From an uncultured Flavobacteriales bacterium (lineage in GTDB: Bacteria; Bacteroidota; Bacteroidia; Flavobacteriales_G; NORP312): DNA of 36,278 nucleotides. The translations under genes and the position numbers were made by a program. This document shows, one piece after another, positions 27,839-35,796 of this stretch (the first letter of the stretch is position 1; every line of letters begins with the position of its first letter). Under the pieces are notes generated by a model. That model was given only the letters and a program-made list of their open reading frames with translations. It was not told the DNA's origin and did no database searches. The stretch is taken from contig CAJQPE010000092.1 in NCBI GenBank assembly GCA_905480125.1, forward strand, positions 1 through 36,278, given 5' to 3'.

Positions 27839-28018
27839 TTGATCTATAATTGGATTATCTTACCTTTTTTACTCGCTTTATCAATTATTTTGATAAGTTG
27901 GTTTTTTATTCCAAGTAATAATAAAATGGTACCATCTAGTACGCAAAATGATAAAAGATTTGAAGAATCAATCTCTAGCGCTTTAAATATTATTTCTAAT
28001 AGTAATAATTCTAATTGA
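27839..28018 (+). CDS. Possible 59-residue single-helix membrane protein, TTG start
   Basis: An open frame from TTG 27839 to TGA 28016-28018 gives a short start, a hydrophobic helix (W-I-I-L-P-F-L-L-A-L-S-I-I-L-I-S-W-F-F-I-P) and a polar, Asn/Ser-rich tail. It begins 11 bases after the SDR stop, where a coupled small gene would sit. The lack of an ATG and the low-complexity tail keep this doubtful. The rest of the stretch to 28158 holds nothing I can name. Confidence 0.35.
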   Translation: MIYNWIILPFLLALSIILISWFFIPSNNKMVPSSTQNDKRFEESISSALNIISNSNNSN

Positions 28019-28158
28019 GAAGTAATTTTTTATCAATAGCAAGCCAAGTAGATTGTGTGACATAAAGTTTTATGTGGATAGGCTCGTAAACAGATATCAA
28101 TAAATTAATAACTTTTAAACTATAGGTAGTTTAAGACAGTTGAATAACAGATTACAAA

Positions 28159-29301
28159 ATGAAGGATATAGACTTTGATTCTGGAAAAGGTTTTATAATC
28201 AGTAAATATGTTCCTGACGAAGTTGAACATTTTGATCGCGTATTTGATGTTTTTAAGGAATTATTAACTCATACATCAGGAGACATTTCAGAAGCCTTTG
28301 AATGGCTAAATACACTCGATAAAGAATATAATATCTTTAATGAGCAATACAGCTTTGAAGATTTTGAAGCCGATCTTAAAAAACGCGGATACATTAAAGA
28401 AGAAATTAAACCAGAGGATGGTAATACTGGAAAAGGAAAAGGCAAAAGTGTATTGACTGCTAAATTAGAGTCGGCACTAAGAGAATATGCACTAGATCAA
28501 GTTTTTGGAAAGCTCAAGAAGAGTGGCCTTGGTAATCATGCTACAACAAAAGTGGGCGTAGGTGATGAAAGGGATGGGGAAAATCGTGCTTTTCAGTTTG
28601 GAGACGACTTGGCAACGGTTGATATGACACAAAGTATAAAAAATGCACAAATCAATAACGGAATATCGGATTTACGATTAACCGAAAATGACTTGGTAGT
28701 TGAAGAGACAAAGCACAAGGCTCAAATGAGTACCGTTTTAATGATTGATATAAGCCATTCAATGATATTGAATGGTGAAGACCGAATCACACCTGCAAAG
28801 AAAGTCGCAATGGCTTTAGTTGAATTAATAAAACGTAAATACCCGAAAGATTCAATTGATATTATTGTATTTGGCAATGAAGCGTGGCCAATTAAAATAA
28901 AAGACCTACCCTACCTTACGGTTGGACCTTATCATACAAACACTGTATCTGGTTTAGAATTGGCAATGGATATTCTTCGCAGAAAACGAAATACTAACAA
29001 ACAGATTTTTATGATAACCGATGGAAAACCTAGCTGCATTCGGCTACCATCTGGAGAATTTTATAAAAATAGTAATGGCTTAGACGATATGATTGTCTCA
29101 AAATGCCTAAACAAAGCCGCCCAAGCAAGAAAATTAAAAATTCCCATTACCACATTTATGATTGCCAAAGATCCATATCTGCGTCAATTTGTGGAGATTT
29201 TTACAGCACAAAATAAAGGAAAAGCATTTTTAACTGGGCTTTCAGGATTGGGACAAATGATTTTTGAAGATTACGAAAAAAATAGAATTAAAAAAATATA
29301 A
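28159..29301 (+). CDS. VWA-domain protein (partner of MoxR-like AAA ATPase)
   Basis: This 380-residue soluble protein has an N-terminal 180 residues of charged helices with a glycine/lysine linker (G-K-G-K-G-K near 91-96). The von Willebrand A domain (about 190-380) has an intact MIDAS, D-I-S-H-S at 197-201, with the later T and D positions in T-V-S-G-L-E and I-T-D-G-K-P-S. Such proteins pair with AAA+ ATPases of the MoxR/Mg-chelatase-like group to remodel or mature target proteins with metal-dependent contacts. The ATPase gene follows 6 bases later in the same direction. Confidence 0.92.
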   Translation: MKDIDFDSGKGFIISKYVPDEVEHFDRVFDVFKELLTHTSGDISEAFEWLNTLDKEYNIFNEQYSFEDFEADLKKRGYIKEEIKPEDGNTGKGKGKSVLTAKLESALREYALDQVFGKLKKSGLGNHATTKVGVGDERDGENRAFQFGDDLATVDMTQSIKNAQINNGISDLRLTENDLVVEETKHKAQMSTVLMIDISHSMILNGEDRITPAKKVAMALVELIKRKYPKDSIDIIVFGNEAWPIKIKDLPYLTVGPYHTNTVSGLELAMDILRRKRNTNKQIFMITDGKPSCIRLPSGEFYKNSNGLDDMIVSKCLNKAAQARKLKIPITTFMIAKDPYLRQFVEIFTAQNKGKAFLTGLSGLGQMIFEDYEKNRIKKI

Positions 29302-29307
29302 TTTAAG

Positions 29308-30768
29308 ATGGAATTAGCTAGCACATTTAAAGAATTGAAAGATTCAGGATATAAAGACAAAACGATTAATGAAGAAATTAAAACAAACCTAATTTCAAGA
29401 ATTAAAGGCAAACAAAACATTTTTGAATCTTTGTGGGGCTATGAAGAAACTGTTATACCGCAATTAAAGAAAGCTATTCTGGCTGGGCATCATATCAACC
29501 TATTAGGATTGAGAGGGCAAGCCAAAACAAAAATAGCAAGGAGTATGGTCGACCTATTAGATGAGTTCATGCCTATTGTAAAAGGTTCTGAAATCAATGA
29601 CAGCCCATTTCACCCTATTTCCAAATATGCCAGAGATTTAACAGAAAATAACGGAGACGAAACGCCAATCTCTTGGGTACATCGATCCGATCGTTTTTTT
29701 GAAAAATTAGCAACTCCTGACGTGAATGTTTCTGATTTAATTGGAGACATAGATCCCATTAAAGCAGCCACATTAAAATTACCATATACTGATGAACGTG
29801 TATTGCATTATGGTATGATTCCACGTGCGAATCGCTCAATATTCGTATTGAATGAACTACCAGATTTACAGGCGCGAATTCAAGTATCATTATTCAATAT
29901 TTTACAAGAAGGTGACATTCAAATAAGAGGATTTCAGTTAAGAATGCCCTTAGATATTCAGTTTGTTTTTACCGCAAACCCAGAAGATTATACAAATAGA
30001 GGAAGTATCGTTACCCCTTTAAAAGACAGGATAGGATCACAAATATTCACACACTATCCAAAGTCAATTGTCCTTTCGCGCAAAATCACAGAACAAGAAG
30101 CTAGAATTTCAGAAGAAGACAAAGCGGCAATACATGTTTCTGATATGGCACAAAACCTTTTGGAAGAGATTGCATTTGAAGCAAGAAATAGTGAATATGT
30201 AGACGCTAAAAGTGGTGTTAGCGCACGCATGACTATAAGTGCAATGGAAAACCTAATGGCTGCCGCTAAATTACGATTGATCGAAACGGACTCTATTGAA
30301 ACCACACTTCGCTTAGTTGATTTTATGTCCATTATACCTTCAGTAACAGGGAAAATTGAATTGGTATACGAAGGCGAACAAGAAGGTGCAGACCAAGTTG
30401 CCAAATTACTTATTGACGATGCAGTGACCGCCCAGTTTGAAAAGATATTTCCTCGCATTCCCAAACTTGAAAAAGAAGAAGTAAAAACACCGTATACAGA
30501 TTTAATAAATTGGTTCGACAATAATTATATTGAATTAAACTATACAGATACAGATACTGAATTCTATAAGAATCTTAAAATCATAACACCGTTAGTTGAT
30601 ATTATTAATAATTATGCATCAAAATTGAGCTCAGAAGATCAAGCATTTTGCTTAGAACTAGTTCTATGGGCACTAACAACCAAAAATAAATTACATAGAA
30701 CCGAAAATAATAACTCTTTTAAGTTTGATTCAACTAGTATAAGCCAATTACTTTATGGAAATAATTAA
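29308..30768 (+). CDS. MoxR/Mg-chelatase-like AAA+ ATPase with altered Walker motifs
   Basis: The 486-residue AAA+ protein carries P-loop G-L-R-G-Q-A-K-T at 67-74 (Ala in place of the usual Gly before Lys) and Walker B F-V-L-N-E at 179-183 (Asn for Asp), then L-P-D-L-Q-A-R-I-Q-V-S-L-F-N-I-L-Q-E-G-D-I-Q-I-R-G and F-T-A-N-P-E-D-Y (sensor 1 region). The words are those of a distinct ChlI-like branch usually annotated as sigma-54-interacting or magnesium chelatase, and I recall these substitutions as common in it. The C-terminal helical extension (about 330-486) is family-typical. It forms a two-gene unit with the VWA protein. The client is unknown. Confidence 0.93.
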   Translation: MELASTFKELKDSGYKDKTINEEIKTNLISRIKGKQNIFESLWGYEETVIPQLKKAILAGHHINLLGLRGQAKTKIARSMVDLLDEFMPIVKGSEINDSPFHPISKYARDLTENNGDETPISWVHRSDRFFEKLATPDVNVSDLIGDIDPIKAATLKLPYTDERVLHYGMIPRANRSIFVLNELPDLQARIQVSLFNILQEGDIQIRGFQLRMPLDIQFVFTANPEDYTNRGSIVTPLKDRIGSQIFTHYPKSIVLSRKITEQEARISEEDKAAIHVSDMAQNLLEEIAFEARNSEYVDAKSGVSARMTISAMENLMAAAKLRLIETDSIETTLRLVDFMSIIPSVTGKIELVYEGEQEGADQVAKLLIDDAVTAQFEKIFPRIPKLEKEEVKTPYTDLINWFDNNYIELNYTDTDTEFYKNLKIITPLVDIINNYASKLSSEDQAFCLELVLWALTTKNKLHRTENNNSFKFDSTSISQLLYGNN

Positions 30769-30843
30769 TCATGAATTTTATCTGAAAAGTAACCAACTTC
30801 ATATTTAATTAGACTATCAAGAAGAATGTCCTTTTGACAAAAA

Positions 30844-31230
30844 TCAAGGAGCTGGCAATACAATTACACTGGTAATTCGTTGTTCAAGCATTGCTAATAT
30901 TCTCTTATTGAAATCGCTTTTTCGATCATAATAAATAGCAAATTCTTTTGTAGTAAAATGCCCAATAATAATGCCTTTTAGCTCAGATTTAAATGTGTTA
31001 TCTTGCTTGAAAATTGAAGCAATAAACTGTTTTTTTTTTACTTTAGATAAATCCTCAAATTGAAAATTTATTTTGCTTAAATATGCTTGAAAATAAGCCA
31101 ATAATAGATCATGTTGCAGCTTTATAATTGGTCGAAGAGTTTTATTCTGAAATTGCTCTTCGACAGTTTTATTTAAAGTTGTGCTAATCTCTTTAATTAT
31201 TGGCCTAATATTTTTTCTATCAATTACCAT
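30844..31230 (-). CDS. Conserved small protein of the photolyase operon (often labelled glyoxalase)
   Basis: This is a 128-residue, helical, basic protein. Conserved-looking words are V-E-E-Q-F-Q-N-K-T-L-R-P-I-I-K-L-Q-H-D and L-K-G-I-I-I-G-H-F-T-T-K-E-F-A-I-Y. I recall relatives in Flavobacteriia annotated as glyoxalase, but there is no vicinal-oxygen-chelate metal motif, so I would not use that name. Its start overlaps the end of the flavin-reductase fusion gene by 11 bases, so it is the last gene of the operon. Confidence 0.8.
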   Translation of the reverse strand: MVIDRKNIRPIIKEISTTLNKTVEEQFQNKTLRPIIKLQHDLLLAYFQAYLSKINFQFEDLSKVKKKQFIASIFKQDNTFKSELKGIIIGHFTTKEFAIYYDRKSDFNKRILAMLEQRITSVIVLPAP

Positions 31231-32257
31231 TTATTACCTTTTTCCAGGTCTTATCATTATTTAAAATGAATGAACCTAAATGTTTCATTTTCCAACTGTT
31301 TGGTGGAATCAATGAAAGAAAATTCTCCCCTTTTTTATCAGAAAAATAAAGATGATATTCTTTGCCGATTATAGGTTCAAAACTTATGTTAGTTTTATAT
31401 AACAAATCGTTTATTTCATATTCACTAATTAAAGACTGATACTCTTTTTTAATTAATTCAATCTTATTTTTAAAGTTATGATTGAAGCTATTTACACTTG
31501 TATTAATCCAGGTAGAAACTACTGAAGCCTGAATGCTAGGAGCTCCAATATTAGTTCCGTAAGGTAATAAATTGGCATTATATGACTGAGATTCTTCATC
31601 AAAAACAATATTATCTGGTCGTTCTTTCCGTTTAAAATTGGGTATTTCTGTCAACCTTGCATAAGGAAATTTTGTACTTTTTGAAACCGTTGAGTACTGA
31701 TTTAATCCCGTTACACATACATCCTTGGCCTTTTCTAGATCTACCTGACCATCATCTTGAACAAGGTCATCTTCTGTAATTACTTCATGTAACTTTCCAA
31801 CTATTAATCGTGTTCCATTCGCTTCAATTTCAATATCTTCTTGAAGTTTCATTCCTAATTTAACTTTACTTTCACTTACAAAAGGTGCTAAAAAACCAAC
31901 AGAATATTCAGGTGTTAAGTTACATTCATCAAACTCAGAAGCTGAATCAGGAAATTTAGCCGATGTATAATGAGCTTGTTTTAAAAAAGATTTATGCACG
32001 TGGTTAATGGTATAGTAACCAGTATTCATAATATTAGTATATGTATTTTTTTCTGCTGCTAAAGGCCGCATAATAAATCCAATTAAAGGTGGTGAAGAAC
32101 CAATATGAACTATTGAGTCAAATATTGCCAAGTTAGTATTACCATGCTTATCTTTTGTGCCAATAAGGTGAACTCCCTTATATCCTGAAATTGAGTTGAT
32201 AAACTTTAAACGAAACCGCTTTTCCCAATTCATTATTTGATTTAAACTTGTTTTCAT
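31220..32257 (-). CDS. Flavin reductase domain fused to DUF2452
   Basis: The protein has 345 residues. Residues 1-203 are a flavin-reductase-like (split-barrel FMN-binding) domain: L-I-G-T-K-D-K-H-G-N-T-N-L-A-I-F near 31-46, S-P-P-L-I-G-F near 55-61 and G-Y-Y-T-I-N-H-V near 80-87. From about 212 the sequence turns into DUF2452 (P-D-N-I-V-F-D-E, then Y-N-A-N-L-L-P-Y-G-T-N-I-G-A-P, F-E-P-I-I-G-x-x-Y-H-L-Y and W-x-x-x-H-L-G-S-F near the end). As I recall, these are separate genes in most Flavobacteriia. The operon context (photolyase upstream) suggests a role in supplying or handling reduced flavin. Confidence 0.9.
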   Translation of the reverse strand: MKTSLNQIMNWEKRFRLKFINSISGYKGVHLIGTKDKHGNTNLAIFDSIVHIGSSPPLIGFIMRPLAAEKNTYTNIMNTGYYTINHVHKSFLKQAHYTSAKFPDSASEFDECNLTPEYSVGFLAPFVSESKVKLGMKLQEDIEIEANGTRLIVGKLHEVITEDDLVQDDGQVDLEKAKDVCVTGLNQYSTVSKSTKFPYARLTEIPNFKRKERPDNIVFDEESQSYNANLLPYGTNIGAPSIQASVVSTWINTSVNSFNHNFKNKIELIKKEYQSLISEYEINDLLYKTNISFEPIIGKEYHLYFSDKKGENFLSLIPPNSWKMKHLGSFILNNDKTWKKVINGN

Positions 32258-32270
32258 TTTAGCGCGAATT

Positions 32271-32741
32271 TCATTGATTATACAAACCGTATTTTTTTTC
32301 TAATGCTTCTTTTCTAAAAGTAAAAATTTGCTCTAACTTGTTTTTAATTATTAGTGGATTAGCTATTGCTCCTAAAATACCAAAAGGCGGAATATAGCTT
32401 ACGATATCTTTCATTAAAATACCATTTGATATCTCTTCTAAAAAATGCTGGTGATGCCACATCTTATATGGACCCATTCGCTGCTCATCAATGAAAAAAT
32501 GACCTTCCTTAATATGCGTAATTTCTGTTACCCATTTAGTTTTAATACCTAAAAGAGGCCGAACATTGTAGCTTATTAGCATGCCTTCATACATTTTTTC
32601 GGATGTATTTTTAGAAGTAATATCAAAACCCATATAAGCAGGTGTAATTTCTTTTAAATTAGCTGGAGAGGATATAAATTCCCACGCTTCTTCTTTCGAT
32701 GTATTTAGTTTTTGAGTATGCTCAAATTGATAAAAAGCCAT
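32271..32741 (-). CDS. SRPBCC family protein (START/Bet v 1 fold)
   Basis: The 156-residue protein has the usual opening F-E-H-T-Q-K-L-N-T-S-K-E-E-A-W-E-F-I-S-S-P-A-N-L, then I-T-P-x-Y-M-G-F and later the W-H-H-Q-H segment. This is the SRPBCC/CoxG-like ligand-binding fold, cytoplasmic, with no signal peptide. The same protein type is often next to photolyase genes in Flavobacteriia and Gammaproteobacteria. It is spaced 10 bases from the Lacal_2735 gene and 13 bases from the flavin reductase fusion, so it is clearly in one transcript. The ligand is unknown. Confidence 0.92.
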   Translation of the reverse strand: MAFYQFEHTQKLNTSKEEAWEFISSPANLKEITPAYMGFDITSKNTSEKMYEGMLISYNVRPLLGIKTKWVTEITHIKEGHFFIDEQRMGPYKMWHHQHFLEEISNGILMKDIVSYIPPFGILGAIANPLIIKNKLEQIFTFRKEALEKKYGLYNQ

Positions 32742-32751
32742 AAGTAATGTG

Positions 32752-32919
32752 TTAGGGTAATTTTTCTATTTCTTCTAAAATTTTATTTGCTTCAGCAATT
32801 TTTTTATCACTAGCAGTTCTATTTACTTTAGATAATTTAAAAGCCTCTTTCATTAGCATTTTGTATTGTTTATCTAATTTTTCGTACTTGGTTTTTCTTT
32901 TAAATAAATTAAACATCAT
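32752..32919 (-). CDS. Lacal_2735 family small protein
   Basis: An open frame from ATG 32919 (or the adjacent ATG 32916) to TAA 32754-32752 encodes 55 (54) residues: M-F-N-L-F-K-R-K-T, then Y-E-K-L-D-K-Q-Y-K, A-F-K-L-S-K-V-N-R, S-D-K-K-I-A-E-A-N-K-I-L-E-E-I-E-K-L. This is the pattern of the Lacal_2735 family, tiny helical proteins known in Flavobacteriia with no assigned role. It fits exactly between the photolyase gene (9 bases) and the SRPBCC gene (10 bases), which supports it as a real operon member. Confidence 0.88.
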   Translation of the reverse strand: MMFNLFKRKTKYEKLDKQYKMLMKEAFKLSKVNRTASDKKIAEANKILEEIEKLP

Positions 32920-32928
32920 TGTTGATTT

Positions 32929-34215
32929 TTATGAATTTGAATTTTCTAAACCCTTTTTATATGCATATAGAGCTCTTTCTCGAGCAATCTTGTGTTCAAT
33001 AATCGGCTTGTAACCTATTTCATTTAATTCAGGTACCCAGAACTTCACATACTTTAGCTCCGAATCAAATTTTAAAGTTTGGGCACTCGGACTAAAAACT
33101 CTAAAATATGGAGCAGCATCGCAACCTGTTCCTGCTACCCATTGCCAATTTCCGTTATTAGAGGCTAACTCATAATCCAAAAGTTTTTCTGCAAAGTACG
33201 CTTCCCCCCACCTCCAGTCGATTAACAAATGTTTACACAAAAAACTAGCTGTAATCATTCTTACTCTATTGTGCATGTAACCTGTTGAGTTAAGCTGTCG
33301 CATTCCAGCATCGACAATAGGATAACCTGTTTCCCCTTGGCACCAAACCTCAAAATCTGCTTCATTATTTCGCCATACAATACCATTGTATTTGACTTTA
33401 AAATTCTCATTAATTACATTGGGATAATGAACCATGATTTGAATAAAAAATTCTCTCCAAATTAATTCACTTAAAAAAATAGTATCTGCTGGTTTTAACT
33501 TATTAATTATGGACCTTATACTAACCGTGCCAAAGCGCAAGTGGGGGCCTAAAAAACTTGTAGCATTTAAAGAAGGTATGTCCCTTGTTCGCTCATAATT
33601 ATCAAGATCAGAAAGGTTAAATTCTTTTACTTTTATTTTTGATGATAAAAACCCAAGCTCAGCCAATGAAGGGAAGCTAAAATTTAATTTCGCAAAATTA
33701 CTATAATTGGTCTCAGACAATATTTTAGGTCGATTTACTTCTAAATGTTTTAGCCACTTATTTTTAAAAGGAGTATAAACGGTATAGGGATTGCCATCAT
33801 CTTTAAGAATTGTTCCTGGTTTAAAAAGTACATGATCTGTAAACAAGTGCAGGTTAATGCCCCTTAGTTTCAATAATGTAGATACGTGGTCATCTCTTTG
33901 AATTGCATAAGGTTCATAATCTTCATTAATAAATACATCCTTAACATTGTGGCTATTCAATAAGTCTTCCCATGCCCGAAGCGCAGTGTTTTTAATGACT
34001 AATAATGAACTATTATATCGTTTTAAAAAGGCATTTATTAATTCTAGTCTCTCATAAATAAAATTAACTCTGGCATCATATTTATCTAATTCTTCAATAA
34101 TGTCATGATCCAGAATAAAAATAGGAAGTACAGGTTTATTCAATTTAAGAGCATAGTGCAATGCCGTATTATCCTCAACTCTTAAATCCCTTCTAAACCA
34201 GAATATTGAAATCAT
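32929..34215 (-). CDS. phrB: Deoxyribodipyrimidine photo-lyase (CPD photolyase, cryptochrome/photolyase family)
   Basis: This 428-residue enzyme uses blue/UV-A light and reduced FAD to split cyclobutane pyrimidine dimers. The N-terminal antenna-binding Rossmann domain opens with F-W-F-R-R-D-L-R-V-E-D-N-T-A-L. The C-terminal FAD domain has the diagnostic L-G-P-H-L-R-F-G-T-V-S, W-R-E-F-F-I-Q, G-Y-P-I-V-D-A-G-M-R-Q-L, G-Y-M-H-N-R-V-R-M and A-S-N-N-G-N-W-Q-W-V-A-G-T-G-C-D-A-A-P-Y-F-R, including the Asn next to FAD N5 and the conserved Trp residues. The length and motifs fit class I CPD photolyase rather than Cry-DASH or 6-4 types. It is the first gene of a five-gene operon. Confidence 0.94.
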   Translation of the reverse strand: MISIFWFRRDLRVEDNTALHYALKLNKPVLPIFILDHDIIEELDKYDARVNFIYERLELINAFLKRYNSSLLVIKNTALRAWEDLLNSHNVKDVFINEDYEPYAIQRDDHVSTLLKLRGINLHLFTDHVLFKPGTILKDDGNPYTVYTPFKNKWLKHLEVNRPKILSETNYSNFAKLNFSFPSLAELGFLSSKIKVKEFNLSDLDNYERTRDIPSLNATSFLGPHLRFGTVSIRSIINKLKPADTIFLSELIWREFFIQIMVHYPNVINENFKVKYNGIVWRNNEADFEVWCQGETGYPIVDAGMRQLNSTGYMHNRVRMITASFLCKHLLIDWRWGEAYFAEKLLDYELASNNGNWQWVAGTGCDAAPYFRVFSPSAQTLKFDSELKYVKFWVPELNEIGYKPIIEHKIARERALYAYKKGLENSNS

Positions 34216-34615
34216 TACTATCTATTACCACAATAAAAACTAACTACTTAAAGAAATTATAAATCAAATCATTCATAATCATTGACTAAAATGAGTGACT
34301 TACTTTTCTTAACTCTAGGAATAACTTTAATAGAACAATTTTAAATTACAATTTGTTTAAAAATCAATTAATTTATTTTGAAAAACCTTCAATTAATAAA
34401 AATAGAATGAATATTTTAATACCGATAATTAAGTATTTTATTGCTTGTCGAAATAATAGTAGATACTGATTTAAAATTGATATGAACCTCTATTTACCAA
34501 AAAACAAATAGTATTTATAAGATAAATTGTAATTTAAATGTTTAAAGCAAAATGTCACTTTGTTTATTAGAAATATAAGCTTCTTTTGTTTTCAATGGGA
34601 TAACGATTAAAGATT
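34216..34615. other. Intergenic region upstream of the photolyase operon, about 400 bp
   Basis: Very AT-rich, with no credible open frame. The photolyase operon promoter must lie at its left end. ACTAAAATGAGTGACT near 34283-34300 has partial dyad character, but I cannot assign it to a light-responsive regulator. Its right end meets the terminator of the YdjM-like gene. Confidence 0.45.
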
Positions 34616-34650
34616 AAAAACTTAATTAACTTGTAATTTATAATTAAGAC
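34616..34650 (-). terminator. Intrinsic terminator of the YdjM-like gene
   Basis: Read on the - strand right after the stop codon, an 8-bp perfect stem CTTAATTA/TAATTAAG (34641-34648 with 34621-34628) with a 12-base loop is followed by TTTTT (34620-34616). The stem is AT-rich, so termination may be partial. Confidence 0.55.
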
Positions 34651-35796
34651 CTAATGCTCCTTATTAAAAATTCTAGACACTAGTTCACCAATCATTTTTG
34701 AACCGCCTTTCATCGTTTTTGGAGCCTCAATTAACTGAAAATTACCTTCTTCGTCTCTCCAAATCTTATAACTGAATGCAAAAGGTTTATCAGGGCCAAT
34801 ACCAATTTGACCAAACCTTAGGTCGTTATAGATTAATGTGTCCCCTTCTAATTCATCGATTGCATACCAGCCCTTTGCTATTTTGATTAAACGTTGAATC
34901 TTTTCTTCATTCTTAAAATTATCTAATGCACCGTGGTTCTTTTCGAATCGGAGATATTCTATATTATCATCATTATCTAATAATGAATAAAGACCAACAT
35001 AATACGAATCCTCTGTTTCAACATTTGCACTCCATAAAATACTGTTCATTGGTGTTGGACGAGTTCGAACTTCAGTATATTCGATATTTTGAATTTCTAG
35101 ACTATTAATGAACTTAAAATAACTAATACTTTTAAATCCAATTGTTAGCAACATATACACACTACTAATAATTAACCCCATTGAATTATAAAATCTTCTT
35201 TTTTTCGATTTTCTATTTTGAATCATCGCTAAAATCAAAAAAACTAGAAATGGAAGCGTATATAACGGATCGACAACAAATATATTTTTGTAGGCAACTC
35301 GATACTCTAATGGCCAAAAAAGTTGTGTTCCCCATGTAGTATGCGCATCAAGTAATGGATGTGTTATTAAGCCTCCAAACATCAACTTAGTCCAGTCCCA
35401 AGTGGTAATTTCTTCTCGGTTCGGCTTTAATTTATAAGCCCCAAAAAGCAATCCAATTAAAACGGCAATACTGATTCCTTTCCCTATTAAATGTTGTTGC
35501 CCCAGGAAAAAGACGGACATCATCGCAACAAAAAAAATGGAGAGAAATACTCGCTCCTGTTTCTTAACTAAAAATCCAAATAATGGAGCGAACAATGTAC
35601 CAAACAAAATAGAATGGGAAAATCCACGATGCATTTCAAGAGCCAATACTTCATCTACAAAGTACTTGCTCAATACATCTAGATCGGGAATTGTACCCGC
35701 AACTGCTCCCCATAATATTGCCTTATTTCCAACTTTTCTGCCAAGTACAAACTCGCCAACAGCAGCCCCTAACACTATTTGGGTTAATGAATCCAT
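34651..35796 (-). CDS. YdjM/DUF457-like membrane-bound metal-dependent hydrolase
   Basis: The 381-residue protein opens with M-D-S-L-T-Q-I-V-L-G-A-A-V-G-E. Family hallmarks are P-D-L-D-V-L (metal-binding acids), H-R-G-F-S-H-S (about 56-62) and H-P-L-L-D-A-H-T-T-W-G-T-Q (about 146-158), with several transmembrane helices over the first 240 residues. The C-terminal 140 residues form a soluble part with charged strands. The hydrolase label rests on conserved His/Asp residues; the substrate is unknown. The start codon follows directly on the stop of the acetyltransferase-like gene with no gap, so the two are probably co-translated. Confidence 0.88.
   Translation of the reverse strand: MDSLTQIVLGAAVGEFVLGRKVGNKAILWGAVAGTIPDLDVLSKYFVDEVLALEMHRGFSHSILFGTLFAPLFGFLVKKQERVFLSIFFVAMMSVFFLGQQHLIGKGISIAVLIGLLFGAYKLKPNREEITTWDWTKLMFGGLITHPLLDAHTTWGTQLFWPLEYRVAYKNIFVVDPLYTLPFLVFLILAMIQNRKSKKRRFYNSMGLIISSVYMLLTIGFKSISYFKFINSLEIQNIEYTEVRTRPTPMNSILWSANVETEDSYYVGLYSLLDNDDNIEYLRFEKNHGALDNFKNEEKIQRLIKIAKGWYAIDELEGDTLIYNDLRFGQIGIGPDKPFAFSYKIWRDEEGNFQLIEAPKTMKGGSKMIGELVSRIFNKEH

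Noticed and set aside
30054-30521. 155-residue antisense frame within the AAA ATPase gene
   Set aside because: It overlaps conserved ATPase sequence completely and shows no recognisable features.
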